DNA of 64,000 nucleotides from Streptomyces sp. NRRL B-24484 (GCF_000717715.1 NZ_JOAI01000027.1:45422-109421); one strand, 5' to 3'; positions 27,109 to 36,085 are shown, numbered from the stretch's first letter. Translations and numbers: made by a program. The notes: generated by a model not told the origin, from the sequence alone.

Positions 27109-27968
27109 GCGCCTGGCTGCCGACGGCGCCCTGCACACCGGAGGAGTGCGTGGCCGCCCCCGACCCGGTGGTCGGGCCCGGGCGGCAGCTGCTGCGCGCC
27201 GCGTCCTGTGCGGCCCTGCTGCTGGCCGGCGTGGCGCTGGCGCCGGCGGTCCGCGGCTGCTGCGGGCCGGCGCTGCGCGAGCGGCTGGTGCAGCGCTGGG
27301 CGCGACTGCTGATCGGCGCGTTCGGCGTGGAGCTGCGGGCGGGTCCGGTGCCGCGGACGGACGGCGGTGTGCTGCTGGTGGCCAACCACGTGTCGTGGCT
27401 GGACATCCTGCTGGTGGCGGCCGTCCGGCCGGCCCGGATGCTGGCGAAGACGGAGGTGCGGGCCTGGCCGCTGGTCGGCCCGCTGGCGGCCTGGGCCGGC
27501 ACGCTCTTCCTGGACCGGGACCGGCTGCGCGCGCTGCCGGCCACCGTGGACGGGATCGCGGCGGCGCTGCGCCGCGGCGAGCGGGTGGCGGTCTTCCCCG
27601 AGGGCAGCACCTGGTGCGGACGGCGCGGCGGGCGGTTCCGGCCGGCGCTGTTCGAGGCTGCCGTGCGGGCCGGGGCGACCGTCCAGCCGATGGCGCTGCA
27701 CTACCGGCTCGCGGACGGGCGGACGGCGACCGTCGCGGCGTTCGTCGGCGAGGACGGGCTGCTCGCCTCGCTGCGCCGGGTGCTCGCCGCCCGCGGACTG
27801 GTGGCGGAGGTGGAGTTCCGTGCCCCCGTCCCGGCGGGCGCGGCGGGCCGCCGCGAGCTGGCCGCGGCGGCGCAGGCGGCGGTGTTCGGCACCCCCGTGC
27901 TGCCCGCCCCGGCGGCCCCCGTCGAGAGCGTCCGGCACGTGGCCGACCGGCTGCCGACCGCCGCCTGA
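27105..27968 (+). CDS. olsA: 1-acyl-glycerol/lyso-ornithine-lipid acyltransferase, OlsA/PlsC-like
   Basis: A 287-aa membrane-associated PlsC-family O-acyltransferase. An N-terminal hydrophobic segment (residues about 27-45) is followed by the catalytic HX4D motif NHVSWLD (about 91-97), the LFLDRDR block and FPEGSTWCG (substrate-binding). With OlsB it would esterify lyso-ornithine lipid to give ornithine lipid. The first start is GTG 27105 overlapping the olsB stop; a GTG 15 codons downstream (near 27150) is an alternative. A general lysophosphatidate acyltransferase role cannot be excluded from sequence alone. Confidence 0.83.
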   Translation: MSAWLPTAPCTPEECVAAPDPVVGPGRQLLRAASCAALLLAGVALAPAVRGCCGPALRERLVQRWARLLIGAFGVELRAGPVPRTDGGVLLVANHVSWLDILLVAAVRPARMLAKTEVRAWPLVGPLAAWAGTLFLDRDRLRALPATVDGIAAALRRGERVAVFPEGSTWCGRRGGRFRPALFEAAVRAGATVQPMALHYRLADGRTATVAAFVGEDGLLASLRRVLAARGLVAEVEFRAPVPAGAAGRRELAAAAQAAVFGTPVLPAPAAPVESVRHVADRLPTAA

Positions 27969-28017
27969 GCGCAGCCCACCAGGGGCGGGTGCCGACGGAG
28001 ACGGCGACGGCGACGAC

Positions 28018-28701
28018 TCAGCGGGCCACTGCGATCACCTCGCGGACGGCCTGCGGGTCGTCGAGCAGCCGCAGCATCTGCCGGGCGACGTCGGCGCGCG
28101 TGACTCTCCAGCCGCCGCGCACGTTCTGCCCGCGGGCCGTCCGGACGGCGCCGGTGCCCGGCCCGTCAGTGAGCCGGGGCGGGCGGACGACCGTCCAGTC
28201 CAGCCCGCTGCCGCGCAGTTCGTCCTCCATCCGGGCGAGGTCGGCGTAGTACGGACGGAGCGCGGCCTTGACCGCCGGCCCGAAGAGGTGGCGCATCAGG
28301 AAGCCGTCGCCGGGGTCGTACCGGGGCGGGGTGGGGCGGTCGGGCGAGGGCACGGTGCCGACGGGTGCGGCACTGACCACGACGATCCGCCGGGTGCCGG
28401 TGCTGCGCATCGCACGGACGAGGGCGCGGGTGCCGCGCTCGGCGACGCCCGCCTCGGCGTTGGAGCGGGCGCCGAGTCCGGAGAGCACGGCGTCGGCGCC
28501 GTCGACGGCGCGTGCCACGGCGGCCGGGTCGGGGGCGGCGAGGTCGGCGGTGACGATCCGTATCCGGTCGGAGGCCCGTTGCGCGGGGGTGAGCCGATCG
28601 GGGTTGCGGACGAGCACGGTGGCGTGGTGGCCGGCGGCCAGCGCCTGGTCGAGGAGGTGGCGGCCGATGCCGCCGGTGGCGGCGACGACGGTGATCTTCA
28701 C
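28018..28701 (-). CDS. NAD(P)-binding atypical SDR (NmrA/biliverdin-reductase-B-like)
   Basis: A 227-aa Rossmann protein. The N-terminus MKITVVAATGGIGRHLL is the dinucleotide-binding loop, and later blocks RRIVVVSAAPVG and WTVVRPPRLTDG are typical of the NAD(P)H-binding atypical SDR group. There is no strict catalytic YxxxK. Such proteins act as NADPH-dependent reductases or redox sensors. It follows the SigJ-like gene on the same strand with an 81-base repeat-filled gap and may be co-transcribed. Confidence 0.82.
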   Translation of the reverse strand: MKITVVAATGGIGRHLLDQALAAGHHATVLVRNPDRLTPAQRASDRIRIVTADLAAPDPAAVARAVDGADAVLSGLGARSNAEAGVAERGTRALVRAMRSTGTRRIVVVSAAPVGTVPSPDRPTPPRYDPGDGFLMRHLFGPAVKAALRPYYADLARMEDELRGSGLDWTVVRPPRLTDGPGTGAVRTARGQNVRGGWRVTRADVARQMLRLLDDPQAVREVIAVAR

Positions 28702-28709
28702 GGTGGTCT

Positions 28710-28780
28710 CCCTGGTCCGGTCTGGTCTGGTGGGTCTGGCGGGTCTGGTCCGCGGGGCCGTGGGGCCGTGGGGCCGTGGG
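28710..28780. repeat. Short tandem repeats between sigma factor and SDR genes
   Basis: First comes a GGTCTGG-type repeat (about 28719-28750), then three copies of GGGGCCGT (28755-28780), ending at the sigma-factor stop codon. Simple-sequence slippage in a short intergenic gap. Confidence 0.7.
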
Positions 28781-28782
28781 CC

Positions 28783-29703
28783 TCAGGGGATGCGGGTGAG
28801 CTTCTCGGGGTTGGTCACGAAGTAGATGTCGCGGACGTGGTCGCCGTCGGAGGTCGGCTCGACGACCAGGACGGCGAACGGCTCCTCGCCGGCGAAGAGG
28901 ACGGCCGAGGGGTCGCCGTTGGCCCGCGCCCAGCGGACGTGCAGGACGGCGGCGTTCCGGGCGGCGCCGGCCATCAGCGTCCGGGCGACCTGTTCGCGAC
29001 CGTGCACGGGCAGCCGCCCGGCGGCCGGGGCCCGGCCGCCGCCGTCGGCCCAGAGGGTGACGTCGGGGGCGAGCAGGTCGAGCAGGGCGTGCAGGTCGGC
29101 GCCGCCGACGACCGCGGCGAACCGCTCGGTGACGCGGCGGCGCAGCGCGGCGTCGGTGCGGTACCGGGGGCGCCGGGCCTGCACGTGCTCGCGGGCCCGG
29201 TGGGCGGTCTGGCGGACGGCGGCGGGGGTGCGGCCGAGCACGTCGGCGATCTCGTCGTGCCGGTAGCCGAAGACCTCGTGCAGCACGAAGACGGCCCGTT
29301 CCAGCGGGGAGAGCGTCTCCAGGACGACCATCAGGGCCATCGAGACGGATTCGGCCTGCTCGGCCTCCTCGGCGGTGCCGGCGGGCGGTTCGGCGCCGGC
29401 TGGGGCGACGAGCGGTTCGGGCAGCCAGGGGCCGAAGTAGGTCTCCCGGCGGCGGGTGACCGCGGCCCGGCGGGCGAGCGCCTTGTTGACGGCGATCCGC
29501 ACGAGGTACGCGCGGGGGTTGTCGATCCGCGCGGTGCCGCGGCCGGACCAGGCGAGCCAGGTCTCCTGCAGCACGTCCTCGGTGTCGGCGACGGTGCCGA
29601 GCATGCTGTAGACGATCGAGAAGAGCAGGTCGCGGTGGTCGACGAAGTCCTGGGTCGCCCCGTCGCCGTCGTCCGCGCCGCCGGTCGCTCCGGTGCCGGT
29701 CAT
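28783..29703 (-). CDS. sigJ: SigJ-type ECF RNA polymerase sigma factor with SnoaL-like C-terminal domain
   Basis: A 306-aa ECF sigma factor of the ECF41/SigJ group. Region 2 (FVDHRDLLFSIVYSMLGTVADTEDVLQETWLAW) and region 4 (LSPLERAVFVLHEVFGYRHDEIADVLGRTPAAVRQTAHRAREHV) bind core polymerase and promoter. The roughly 110-residue C-terminal SnoaL/NTF2-like extension acts as a built-in regulator instead of a separate anti-sigma factor. ATG 29703 is preceded by AGGAGG at ideal spacing. ECF41 factors usually control an adjacent carboxymuconolactone decarboxylase or oxidoreductase; here the neighbour is the SDR gene downstream. The symbol is by family. Confidence 0.87.
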   Translation of the reverse strand: MTGTGATGGADDGDGATQDFVDHRDLLFSIVYSMLGTVADTEDVLQETWLAWSGRGTARIDNPRAYLVRIAVNKALARRAAVTRRRETYFGPWLPEPLVAPAGAEPPAGTAEEAEQAESVSMALMVVLETLSPLERAVFVLHEVFGYRHDEIADVLGRTPAAVRQTAHRAREHVQARRPRYRTDAALRRRVTERFAAVVGGADLHALLDLLAPDVTLWADGGGRAPAAGRLPVHGREQVARTLMAGAARNAAVLHVRWARANGDPSAVLFAGEEPFAVLVVEPTSDGDHVRDIYFVTNPEKLTRIP

Positions 29704-29835
29704 GGTGTGCCTCCTGTGTGCGGTCACCGATCGAGAGCAGCACAGGGGACCCGGGTGTGACATCCACCCCGCCGGATGTGACCCGGGTCTCACCCGGGTA
29801 CCGCGTACGGGGCCCGGCGGGCCGATACTGGCGGG

Positions 29836-30699
29836 GTGGACGAGGCGCTGCTGGACGCGGGGGTGGCGGACGAGGGCGTGCGGGTGCGGCCGACCGGGGC
29901 GATGGCGCGTTACGCGGCCTGGTACTCCGGGTACCGGCAGGCCGGTCTGCCGCCGGGCCGGCACCGCGGGCTGCCCTCGCCGTGGCTGACGCTGATCTTC
30001 ACCTTGGACGACCCGCTGACGGTGGCGGTGCATCCGGAGCCCGGCCGCGGGCCGCAGGACTACACGGCGCTGCTGGGCGGGCTGCACACCACGCCCGCGC
30101 TGATCACCAACCCGGGCCGGCAGTCCGGGATCCAGGTGGCGCTGGACCCGCTGGCGGCGCGCCCACTGCTGGGGCTGCCGGCGGGCGAGCTGGCGGGCCT
30201 CGACCTGCCGGCCGAGGACCTGCTCGGCCCGCTCGCCGACGAGGTCCGGGAGCGGCTGCTCGCCGCGCCGGACTGGCCGGGGCGGTTCGCGGTGCTGGAC
30301 GCGCTGCTGCCGCGCCTCGCGGAGCCGTACGGCGAGGCGGCGCCGGAGGTGCGGCGGGTGTGGGCGCTGCTGCGGCGCAGCGGCGGACGGCTGCCGGTGT
30401 CGGCTCTGGCGGCGGAGGCGGGCTGGAGCGAGCGGCACCTCGCGGCGCGGTTCCGGCTGGAGACGGGGCTGTCGCCGAAGGCCGCGGCCCGGGTGGTGCG
30501 CTTCGACCGGGCCCGCCGGATGGCCGCGTCGGACGGCGGCAGGCTGGCCGAACTCGCGGCACGGTGCGGGTACTTCGACCAGGCGCACCTGGCCAGGGAG
30601 TTCCGGGCGCTGGCCGGCGTCGCGCCGAGCGTGTGGCTGGCGGAGGAGTTCCGATTCGTCCAAGCCGGGGTGCCGGCCGCGGTACAGGCTGGGGCGTGA
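29836..30699 (+). CDS. AraC-family transcriptional regulator
   Basis: A 287-aa protein with a C-terminal AraC HTH: first helix-turn-helix LPVSALAAEAGWSERHLAARFRLETGLSPKAAARVVRFDRAR, second LAELAARCGYFDQAHLAREFRALAGVAPSVWL. The N-terminal 170 residues form a ligand or dimerisation domain without a clear family. The start is GTG 29836 with only a weak GGCGGG site. It is divergent from the sigma-factor gene (132 bases apart) and upstream of VOC and YjbR genes on the same strand, possible targets. Confidence 0.83.
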   Translation: MDEALLDAGVADEGVRVRPTGAMARYAAWYSGYRQAGLPPGRHRGLPSPWLTLIFTLDDPLTVAVHPEPGRGPQDYTALLGGLHTTPALITNPGRQSGIQVALDPLAARPLLGLPAGELAGLDLPAEDLLGPLADEVRERLLAAPDWPGRFAVLDALLPRLAEPYGEAAPEVRRVWALLRRSGGRLPVSALAAEAGWSERHLAARFRLETGLSPKAAARVVRFDRARRMAASDGGRLAELAARCGYFDQAHLAREFRALAGVAPSVWLAEEFRFVQAGVPAAVQAGA

Positions 30700-30765
30700 C
30701 GGCACGGGGTGCGCGAGGGCCCCGGGTGCGACCGGCACCGGCCGACGCGGCACGGAGGTGGAGTG

Positions 30766-31212
30766 ATGGGTACGGCAGAGGTCCCGGACGGGGCGCCCGC
30801 ACCGCAGGTGTGGCCGACGCTGCGGGCGCACGACGCACGCAAGCTGATCGCCTTCCTGGTGGAGGCGTTCGGTTTCGAGGAGACGGTGGTGTACGGGGAG
30901 GGCGCCGCGGTGCACCACGCACAGCTGAGCTGGCCGGAGGGCGGCGGGGTGATGCTGGGCTCGGTCCGCGAGGACCCGGACGGTGCCGACGGCGCGGCGG
31001 GCAGCGGCCCGACCCCGCCGGGCAGCTTCGGCGCGTACGTGGTGACGGCGGACCCGGACGCCGTGCACGCGCGGGCGGTCGCCGCGGGCGCCGAGGTCGT
31101 GGACGCCCTGCACGAGACGGACTACGGCTCGCGGGACTTCGCCGCCCGCGACCCGGAGGGCAACCGCTGGTACTTCGGCACGTACCGCGGTGAGCCGCGC
31201 GGCCGTGGCTGA
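30766..31212 (+). CDS. VOC (glyoxalase/bleomycin-resistance fold) protein
   Basis: A 148-aa single-chain protein with two beta-alpha-beta-beta-beta half-modules. PTLRAHDARKLIAFLVEAFGFEE starts the first and FAARDPEGNRWYFGTY ends the second, typical of PhnB-like VOC proteins. ATG 30766 has GGAGGTG upstream. The next gene starts within its last 23 bases. Reaction unknown. Confidence 0.83.
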   Translation: MGTAEVPDGAPAPQVWPTLRAHDARKLIAFLVEAFGFEETVVYGEGAAVHHAQLSWPEGGGVMLGSVREDPDGADGAAGSGPTPPGSFGAYVVTADPDAVHARAVAAGAEVVDALHETDYGSRDFAARDPEGNRWYFGTYRGEPRGRG

Positions 31213-31627
31213 GGCGGCGGACGCCCCGCGGCCGGACGGCGCGGCGCTGCGGGCGGCGGTGGAGCGGCTGCGCGGGCTGTGCCTGGCGCTGCCCGGCGCC
31301 GAGGAGCGGCCGAGCCACGGGGAGGCGGCCTGGTTCGCGGGCCGGCCGATGTTCGCCATGACCTCGGACCGGCACCACGACGACCGCACGGGCTTCTGGG
31401 CGGCGGCCGCCGCCGGGGTGCAGGAGCACCTGGTGGCTGCCGATCCGGACCGGTACTTCCGCCCGCCGTACGTGGGCGGCCGCGGCTGGATCGGGGTGTA
31501 CCTGGACATCGAGGTGGACTGGCGGCAGGTCGAGGACCTGGTGCTCGACGCCTTCCTCCTGGTGGCCCCCGCCCGGCTGCGCGCCGAGGCCCGGCAGGGC
31601 ACCACGGGGGCTGGGCCCACCGGGTGA
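31190..31627 (+). CDS. MmcQ/YjbR family protein
   Basis: A 145-aa protein with the YjbR layout: LRGLCLALPGAEERPSHGEAAWFAGRPMFAM, then a domain ending VYLDIEVDWRQVEDLVLDAFLLVAPARL. GTG 31190 lies inside the end of the VOC gene; GTG 31205 is an alternative start. It is probably translationally coupled with the VOC gene. Function unknown. Confidence 0.8.
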   Translation: MSRAAVAEAADAPRPDGAALRAAVERLRGLCLALPGAEERPSHGEAAWFAGRPMFAMTSDRHHDDRTGFWAAAAAGVQEHLVAADPDRYFRPPYVGGRGWIGVYLDIEVDWRQVEDLVLDAFLLVAPARLRAEARQGTTGAGPTG

Positions 31628-31758
31628 ACTTGACGTCTGCGCAGGTCACAGGCGGTGCGGATGCCGAGTGGGGTGGCACGTACCGGCGTACGATGGTGCG
31701 AGTATGAGCCCTTGCGGCCCCGTCACAGCCTCCGGGCTGGAGAGAGGGGGTGGGTCCG

Positions 31759-33327
31759 GTGTCGATGCCTCCCGGCAGTCAGACTCCTTCCACCGCACCC
31801 CGTTCGACCGGCTCGGGTGCCGGCGAGAAGGGTCTGAAGACCGGCGCGCTCGGCCTCGTGTCGTCCGTCGCCATCGGCCTGGCCTCCACGGCCCCCGCCT
31901 ACAGCCTGGCGGCGACGCTGGGCATCCTCGTCGTCGGGGTGGGCCTGCAGGCGCCGATCATCACCATCCTGGCGTTCATCCCGATGCTGCTGATCGCCTT
32001 CTCCTACAAGGAGTTGAACGCCTCCGACCCGGACTGCGGGACGACGTTCACCTGGGCGGCGCGGGCGTTCGGCCCACGAACGGGCTGGATGGGCGGCTGG
32101 GGCATCATCGTCGCCGACATCATCGTGATGGCGAACCTGGCACAGATCGCCGGCGTGTACGGCTTCCAACTGTTCGGCCTGGACTCCCTGGCGAACTCGA
32201 CGACCTGGACGACGATCGCCGGCGTGGTCTGGATCATCGTCATGACCTGGATCTGCTACGTCGGCATCGAGCTGTCCGCGGCGCTGCAGCGGTGGCTGCT
32301 GGCGATCGAGGTCGTGATGCTGGTGCTGCTCTCGGTGACGGCTCTGGTCAAGGTGTACGGCTCGAACCCGCCGTCCACGGCGATCACGGTGGACGCCTCC
32401 TGGTTCAACCCGTTCGAGGTGTCCTCGTCGACGGCGTTCACCGCGGGCATCCTCTCCGCGGTCTTCATCTACTGGGGCTGGGACACCGCGGTGTCGGTCA
32501 ACGAGGAGACGGCGGACGCCGCCCGCACGCCGGGCCGGGCCGCCGTCATCTCGACCGTGCTGCTGCTGCTCATCTACGCCCTGGTGTCGACCGCGGCGAT
32601 GGCCTTCGCGGGCGTCGGCACGGAGGGCATCGGGCTCGGCAACGAGGACAACTCGGGGGACGTCCTGTCGGGGCTCGGTGACGCCGTGTTCGGCACCAGC
32701 GGCTTCGGTGGGTTCCTCAGCAAGCTGATGATCTTCATGGTGCTGACCTCGTCGGCGGCGTCCACCCAGACGACCATCCTGCCGACCGCGCGCACCAGCT
32801 TCTCGATGGCCGCCCACAAGGCGCTGCCCTCGCAGTTCGGCCGGGTGCACCCCCGCCACCTCACCCCGACCTGGTCGACCATCGGCATGGGCATCGCCTC
32901 GATCGCCTTCTACGTGCTGCTGACCGCGATCAGCGGCAACGTCCTCGCCGACTCGATCGCCTCCGTCGGCCTCGGCATCGCCTTCTACTACGGCCTCACC
33001 GGCTTCGCCTGCGTCTGGTACTACCGCAAGGTGCTGACCCGCAGCGTCAAGGACTTCGTCCTCAAGGGCGTCGCCCCGCTGCTGGGCGGCCTGATGCTGC
33101 TGTACTTCTTCTGCTACGGCGCCTTCGACGTGTACGCCGACCCGAACTACGGCTCCACCTCGATCAACCTGCCGATCTTCGGCGACACCGGCGGCGTCAC
33201 GGTCATCGGCATCGGTGCGCTGGTGCTCGGCGCGATCCTGATGCTGGTGCAGTGGGCCGTGCAGGGCTCGTGGTTCCGCCGACCGGACGTCCCCAAGGAG
33301 GCGGCGGACCCGGCCACAGCACCCTGA
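31759..33327 (+). CDS. APC-superfamily amino acid permease
   Basis: A roughly 522-aa inner-membrane transporter with about 12 hydrophobic helices. The first helix block GLVSSVAIGLASTAPAYSLAATLGIL matches the APC Gly-rich unwound TM1, and TFTWAARAFGPRTGWMGGW and YWGWDTAVSVNEETADA are hallmark segments of the YfnA/PotE-like group. I placed the start at GTG 31759 because AGGGGG is 8 bases upstream; GTG 31750 is equally in frame. Substrate is unknown, likely an amino acid or polyamine. No dedicated enzyme gene is adjacent. Confidence 0.87.
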   Translation: MSMPPGSQTPSTAPRSTGSGAGEKGLKTGALGLVSSVAIGLASTAPAYSLAATLGILVVGVGLQAPIITILAFIPMLLIAFSYKELNASDPDCGTTFTWAARAFGPRTGWMGGWGIIVADIIVMANLAQIAGVYGFQLFGLDSLANSTTWTTIAGVVWIIVMTWICYVGIELSAALQRWLLAIEVVMLVLLSVTALVKVYGSNPPSTAITVDASWFNPFEVSSSTAFTAGILSAVFIYWGWDTAVSVNEETADAARTPGRAAVISTVLLLLIYALVSTAAMAFAGVGTEGIGLGNEDNSGDVLSGLGDAVFGTSGFGGFLSKLMIFMVLTSSAASTQTTILPTARTSFSMAAHKALPSQFGRVHPRHLTPTWSTIGMGIASIAFYVLLTAISGNVLADSIASVGLGIAFYYGLTGFACVWYYRKVLTRSVKDFVLKGVAPLLGGLMLLYFFCYGAFDVYADPNYGSTSINLPIFGDTGGVTVIGIGALVLGAILMLVQWAVQGSWFRRPDVPKEAADPATAP

Positions 33328-33332
33328 GGCCC

Positions 33333-33390
33333 GGTCCTCGCCCCTGGTCCTCTCCCCTGGTTCTCGCCCCCGGCCCCGGCCCTCGCCCCC
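33333..33390. repeat. Pyrimidine-rich tandem repeat
   Basis: Three imperfect copies of a 13-base unit GTCCTCGCCCCTG followed by further CCCC/GGCC runs fill the gap between convergent permease and PPOX genes. Confidence 0.6.
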
Positions 33391-33393
33391 TGC

Positions 33394-33903
33394 TCAGTCC
33401 TCGCCGTCGGTGAAGCGCCAGCGGGTCGGCGAGCCGCGGAAGTCGGTGTGCAGCAGGCCGATCGCCTGAGCCGGCTGCACCCGCACGGTGGCGTTGACCG
33501 CCGGGTCGAGGAAGTCGATGCCGTAGGCCACCGAGTACTTGGCGTTCAGCGCCGCCAGGAAGCCGGCGATCTCGGCCCGGTCGGCGGTGGACTCGGCCCG
33601 CCCCTCCAGCACCACCGGGTCCCGCGGGTCCTCGGTGGTGACCACGCAGTCGGGCCGCTCCGCGAGGTTGCGCATCTTGCGCGAGGAGACGCTGCTGGAG
33701 AACCAGAACGCGCCGTCCAGCCAGACGCCCCAGACCGGCATGGTGTGCGGACGGCCGTCGGGCCGCACCGAGCACACCCAGTAGTCGTGCGACCCGACCA
33801 GGCGCTTCTCGGCCCACTCCCAGCTGAGCAGGCCCGTGCCCTCGTCAGCGGGCCGGATGCCGTACCCGGGCATGTGCGGGCGGCCGGCGGTCGGCTCGGT
33901 CAT
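33394..33903 (-). CDS. Pyridoxamine 5'-phosphate oxidase-fold (PPOX/FMN-binding split barrel) protein
   Basis: A 169-aa split-barrel protein. DYWVCSVRPDGRPHTMPVWGVWLDGAFWFSSSVSSRKMRNLAERPDCVVTTED is the typical flavin/F420-binding strand pair. The C-terminal TRWRF is the usual last strand. ATG 33903 begins the family domain. Actinobacterial members often use F420 or heme; cofactor cannot be told here. It is divergent from the FGE-like gene. Confidence 0.83.
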   Translation of the reverse strand: MTEPTAGRPHMPGYGIRPADEGTGLLSWEWAEKRLVGSHDYWVCSVRPDGRPHTMPVWGVWLDGAFWFSSSVSSRKMRNLAERPDCVVTTEDPRDPVVLEGRAESTADRAEIAGFLAALNAKYSVAYGIDFLDPAVNATVRVQPAQAIGLLHTDFRGSPTRWRFTDGED

Positions 33904-34060
33904 GGCGGCGACTCCCTCCGAAGGTGGCGGGTGCTTCCTCCAGCGTAGGGGTGGTGCCGGGGCAGGGGAGGTCGTCCGGAGGCACCCGGTGTCGTCGGCC
34001 GGTACGCCCGTGTCGGCGGCGGGCGGACCCGTGTCGGCCGTGGGTGGCAGGATCCCGGCC

Positions 34061-34807
34061 ATGGAGATCGGGGAGCTGACGCTGCGGGCGTGGCGCGGCG
34101 GCACGGACGAGTGGCGGGAGCGGGTGCTGCGGGCGGCGGCCGAGCGGGTGGGGGCGGACGGCTGGTCCCTGGCCCCGGACGGCACGGCCACCGTGGTGCT
34201 GCACGGCCGGGAGTTCGCGCTGGTGCCCGGCGGCGAGGTGCAGCTGGGCTTCGACGCCGCGGCCTTCGCACCGACCCCCGAGCAGACGGCCTCGTACGCG
34301 GAGAGCTGCCGGGACTTCGGTTTCCCGGCCGATCTGCACGCGCACCTGGCCGAGGTGCTGAGCCCCGTGCGGACGGTACGGCTGCCGGCCCTGCTGGTGG
34401 GCGTCGAGGCGGTCGACGCCGGGGAGGTGGACTTCGAGGAACACGGCTGGCGGCTGCCCACCCCGGACGAGTGGGAGCACGCCTGCGGGGCGGGCGCACC
34501 CACGCTCTTCCGCTGGGGAGGCACCCACCCCGACACCGACGACCCGTTCAGCGCCCCCGACGGCCCGCAGCGCCGGCCGAACGCCTTCGGGCTGCGCATC
34601 GCCCAGGACCCGTACCGGCCGGAGGTCACCGCCGATCCGGAGGTGATGTGCGGCGGGGACGGCGGCTCCGCGACCTGCGGGGGCTACGGCGCCTTCCTGG
34701 CCTGGCTGCCGCTGGCGACCGCGTACCGGGACCCGTCGCTCGCGGAACTGCTCGACGGCGGCGGCTGGTGCGACGACCTGCTGGGCCGCCCGGTGGTGGC
34801 GCTCTGA
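34061..34807 (+). CDS. FGE-sulfatase (SUMF1/EgtB-fold)-like protein, short
   Basis: A 248-aa protein. Its middle (HGWRLPTPDEWEHACGAGAPTLFRWGGTHP, then RPNAFGLRIAQDPYRPEV) matches the formylglycine-generating-enzyme fold, as does FALVPGGEVQLGF upstream. The C-terminal RGGSW/Cys segment that forms the active site in true FGE is missing, so formylglycine chemistry is unlikely. ATG 34061 is the first Met before the conserved part; the ribosome site is weak. Imperfect GTGTCGGC repeats lie just upstream (about 33984-34045). Function unknown. Confidence 0.75.
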   Translation: MEIGELTLRAWRGGTDEWRERVLRAAAERVGADGWSLAPDGTATVVLHGREFALVPGGEVQLGFDAAAFAPTPEQTASYAESCRDFGFPADLHAHLAEVLSPVRTVRLPALLVGVEAVDAGEVDFEEHGWRLPTPDEWEHACGAGAPTLFRWGGTHPDTDDPFSAPDGPQRRPNAFGLRIAQDPYRPEVTADPEVMCGGDGGSATCGGYGAFLAWLPLATAYRDPSLAELLDGGGWCDDLLGRPVVAL

Positions 34808-34846
34808 CGAGTCCGTGCACCCGCTCGTGCGGGTGCACGGACTCGT
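34807..34846 (+). terminator. Perfect 18-bp hairpin terminator
   Basis: Positions 34807-34824 pair perfectly with 34829-34846 around a TCGT loop. It begins at the last base of the FGE-like gene's stop codon. A second 12-bp palindrome CTCGTCGACGAG follows at 34852-34863. Acts between convergent genes. Confidence 0.82.
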
Positions 34847-34913
34847 GCGGACTCGTCGACGAGCGCGGGTGTGCCGGCTCGTGCGGGTGCGCCGACCGGG
34901 CGGCCGTGGGGGC

Positions 34914-35897
34914 TCACCAGCGGTCGTGGACCTGCGGGCGGATCCGGCGGTCGTAGAGGTCGCGGACGGCCGCCAGGGTGGTGTCGGAGAGCGGCGGCAG
35001 CGCGGCGGCCGCGGCGTTGGCCCGGGCCTGCTCGGGGCTGCGGGCACCCGGGATCACCGTGGTCACACCCGGCTGCTGGACGATCCAGCGCAGCGCCGTC
35101 TGCGCGGGGGTGGCGCCCTCCGGGGCGAGCGCCGAGAACTCGACGGCCGCCTCGACGCCCGTCGCGAAGTCCACCCCGGAGAAGGTCTCGCCCTGGTCGA
35201 AGGCCTCGCCGTGCCGGTTGTAGGTGCGGTGGTCGTCCGCCGAGAAGACGGTGTCCCGGGTGTAGCGGCCGGAGAGCAGACCGGAGGCGAGCGGCACCCG
35301 GGCAAGGATCCCCACTCCGGCCTCGGCGGCAGCCGGCAGCACCTGCTCCAGCGGCTTCAACCGGAAGGCGTTGAGGATGATCTGCACGCTGGCCACACCC
35401 GGTCGGGCGATGGCCGTCAGCGCCTCGGCGCAGGTCTCGACGCTGACGCCGTAGGCCGCGATCCGCTCCTCCCCGACCAGCGTGTCCAGGGCGTCGAAGA
35501 CCTCGTCGGAGGAGTACACCGGGGTCGGCGGGCAGTGCAGCTGCACCAGGTCGAGCCGGTCCACCCCCAGGTTGGTGCGGGAACGGTCGGCCCAGGCGCG
35601 GAAGTTGGCGAGGTTGTAACGCTCGGGCCGCTGCTCGACCCGGCGGCCGAACTTGGTGGCGACGAAGACACCCGCGTCCGGGCGTTCCTTCAGGTGGCGG
35701 CCGATCAGCTGTTCGCTGCGGCCGTCGCCGTAGACGTCGGCCGTGTCGAACAGGGTGACCCCGCTCTCGACCGCGGCGTCCAGCACGGCGAGGGCGTCCC
35801 GCTCGCGGACATCGCCCCAGTCCGCGCCCAACTGCCAGGTGCCGAGGCCGACGACGGAGACGGGACGGCCGGTCCGGCCGAGTACGCGCTGTTCCAT
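34914..35897 (-). CDS. Aldo/keto reductase (YajO/PhcT-like)
   Basis: A 327-aa NADPH-dependent reductase. Catalytic Asp and Tyr in TLFDTADVYGDGRSEQLIG, Lys in FVATKFGRR and His in LVQLHCPP are visible, and the cofactor segment TVIPGARSPEQ lies near the C-terminus. ATG 35897 has AGAGG upstream; the frame is open further but not conserved. It is a stand-alone gene; substrate unknown. Confidence 0.88.
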   Translation of the reverse strand: MEQRVLGRTGRPVSVVGLGTWQLGADWGDVRERDALAVLDAAVESGVTLFDTADVYGDGRSEQLIGRHLKERPDAGVFVATKFGRRVEQRPERYNLANFRAWADRSRTNLGVDRLDLVQLHCPPTPVYSSDEVFDALDTLVGEERIAAYGVSVETCAEALTAIARPGVASVQIILNAFRLKPLEQVLPAAAEAGVGILARVPLASGLLSGRYTRDTVFSADDHRTYNRHGEAFDQGETFSGVDFATGVEAAVEFSALAPEGATPAQTALRWIVQQPGVTTVIPGARSPEQARANAAAAALPPLSDTTLAAVRDLYDRRIRPQVHDRW

Positions 35898-36085
35898 GGG
35901 GAGCCTCTCATTGACCAGCAGGGAGCCGGAAGCGGGAAGGGCGTGTGCGATCACCACCACCCACCGTACCCACCGTCAGGACGGTGCCCCGCGTCGCGTC
36001 GGAGGGCGGCGTGGTGCGCCGGTGGAGGGGTATGACGGCGGACGGGTGTGGCGGTGGAGGCCTGTGGCGGTGGACGGGTGTGGCG

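Noticed and set aside
28783..31620. A 945-codon minus-strand frame extending the sigma factor
   Set aside because: The sigma factor begins at 29703 with an ideal AGGAGG; upstream residues are antisense to the AraC, VOC and YjbR genes.
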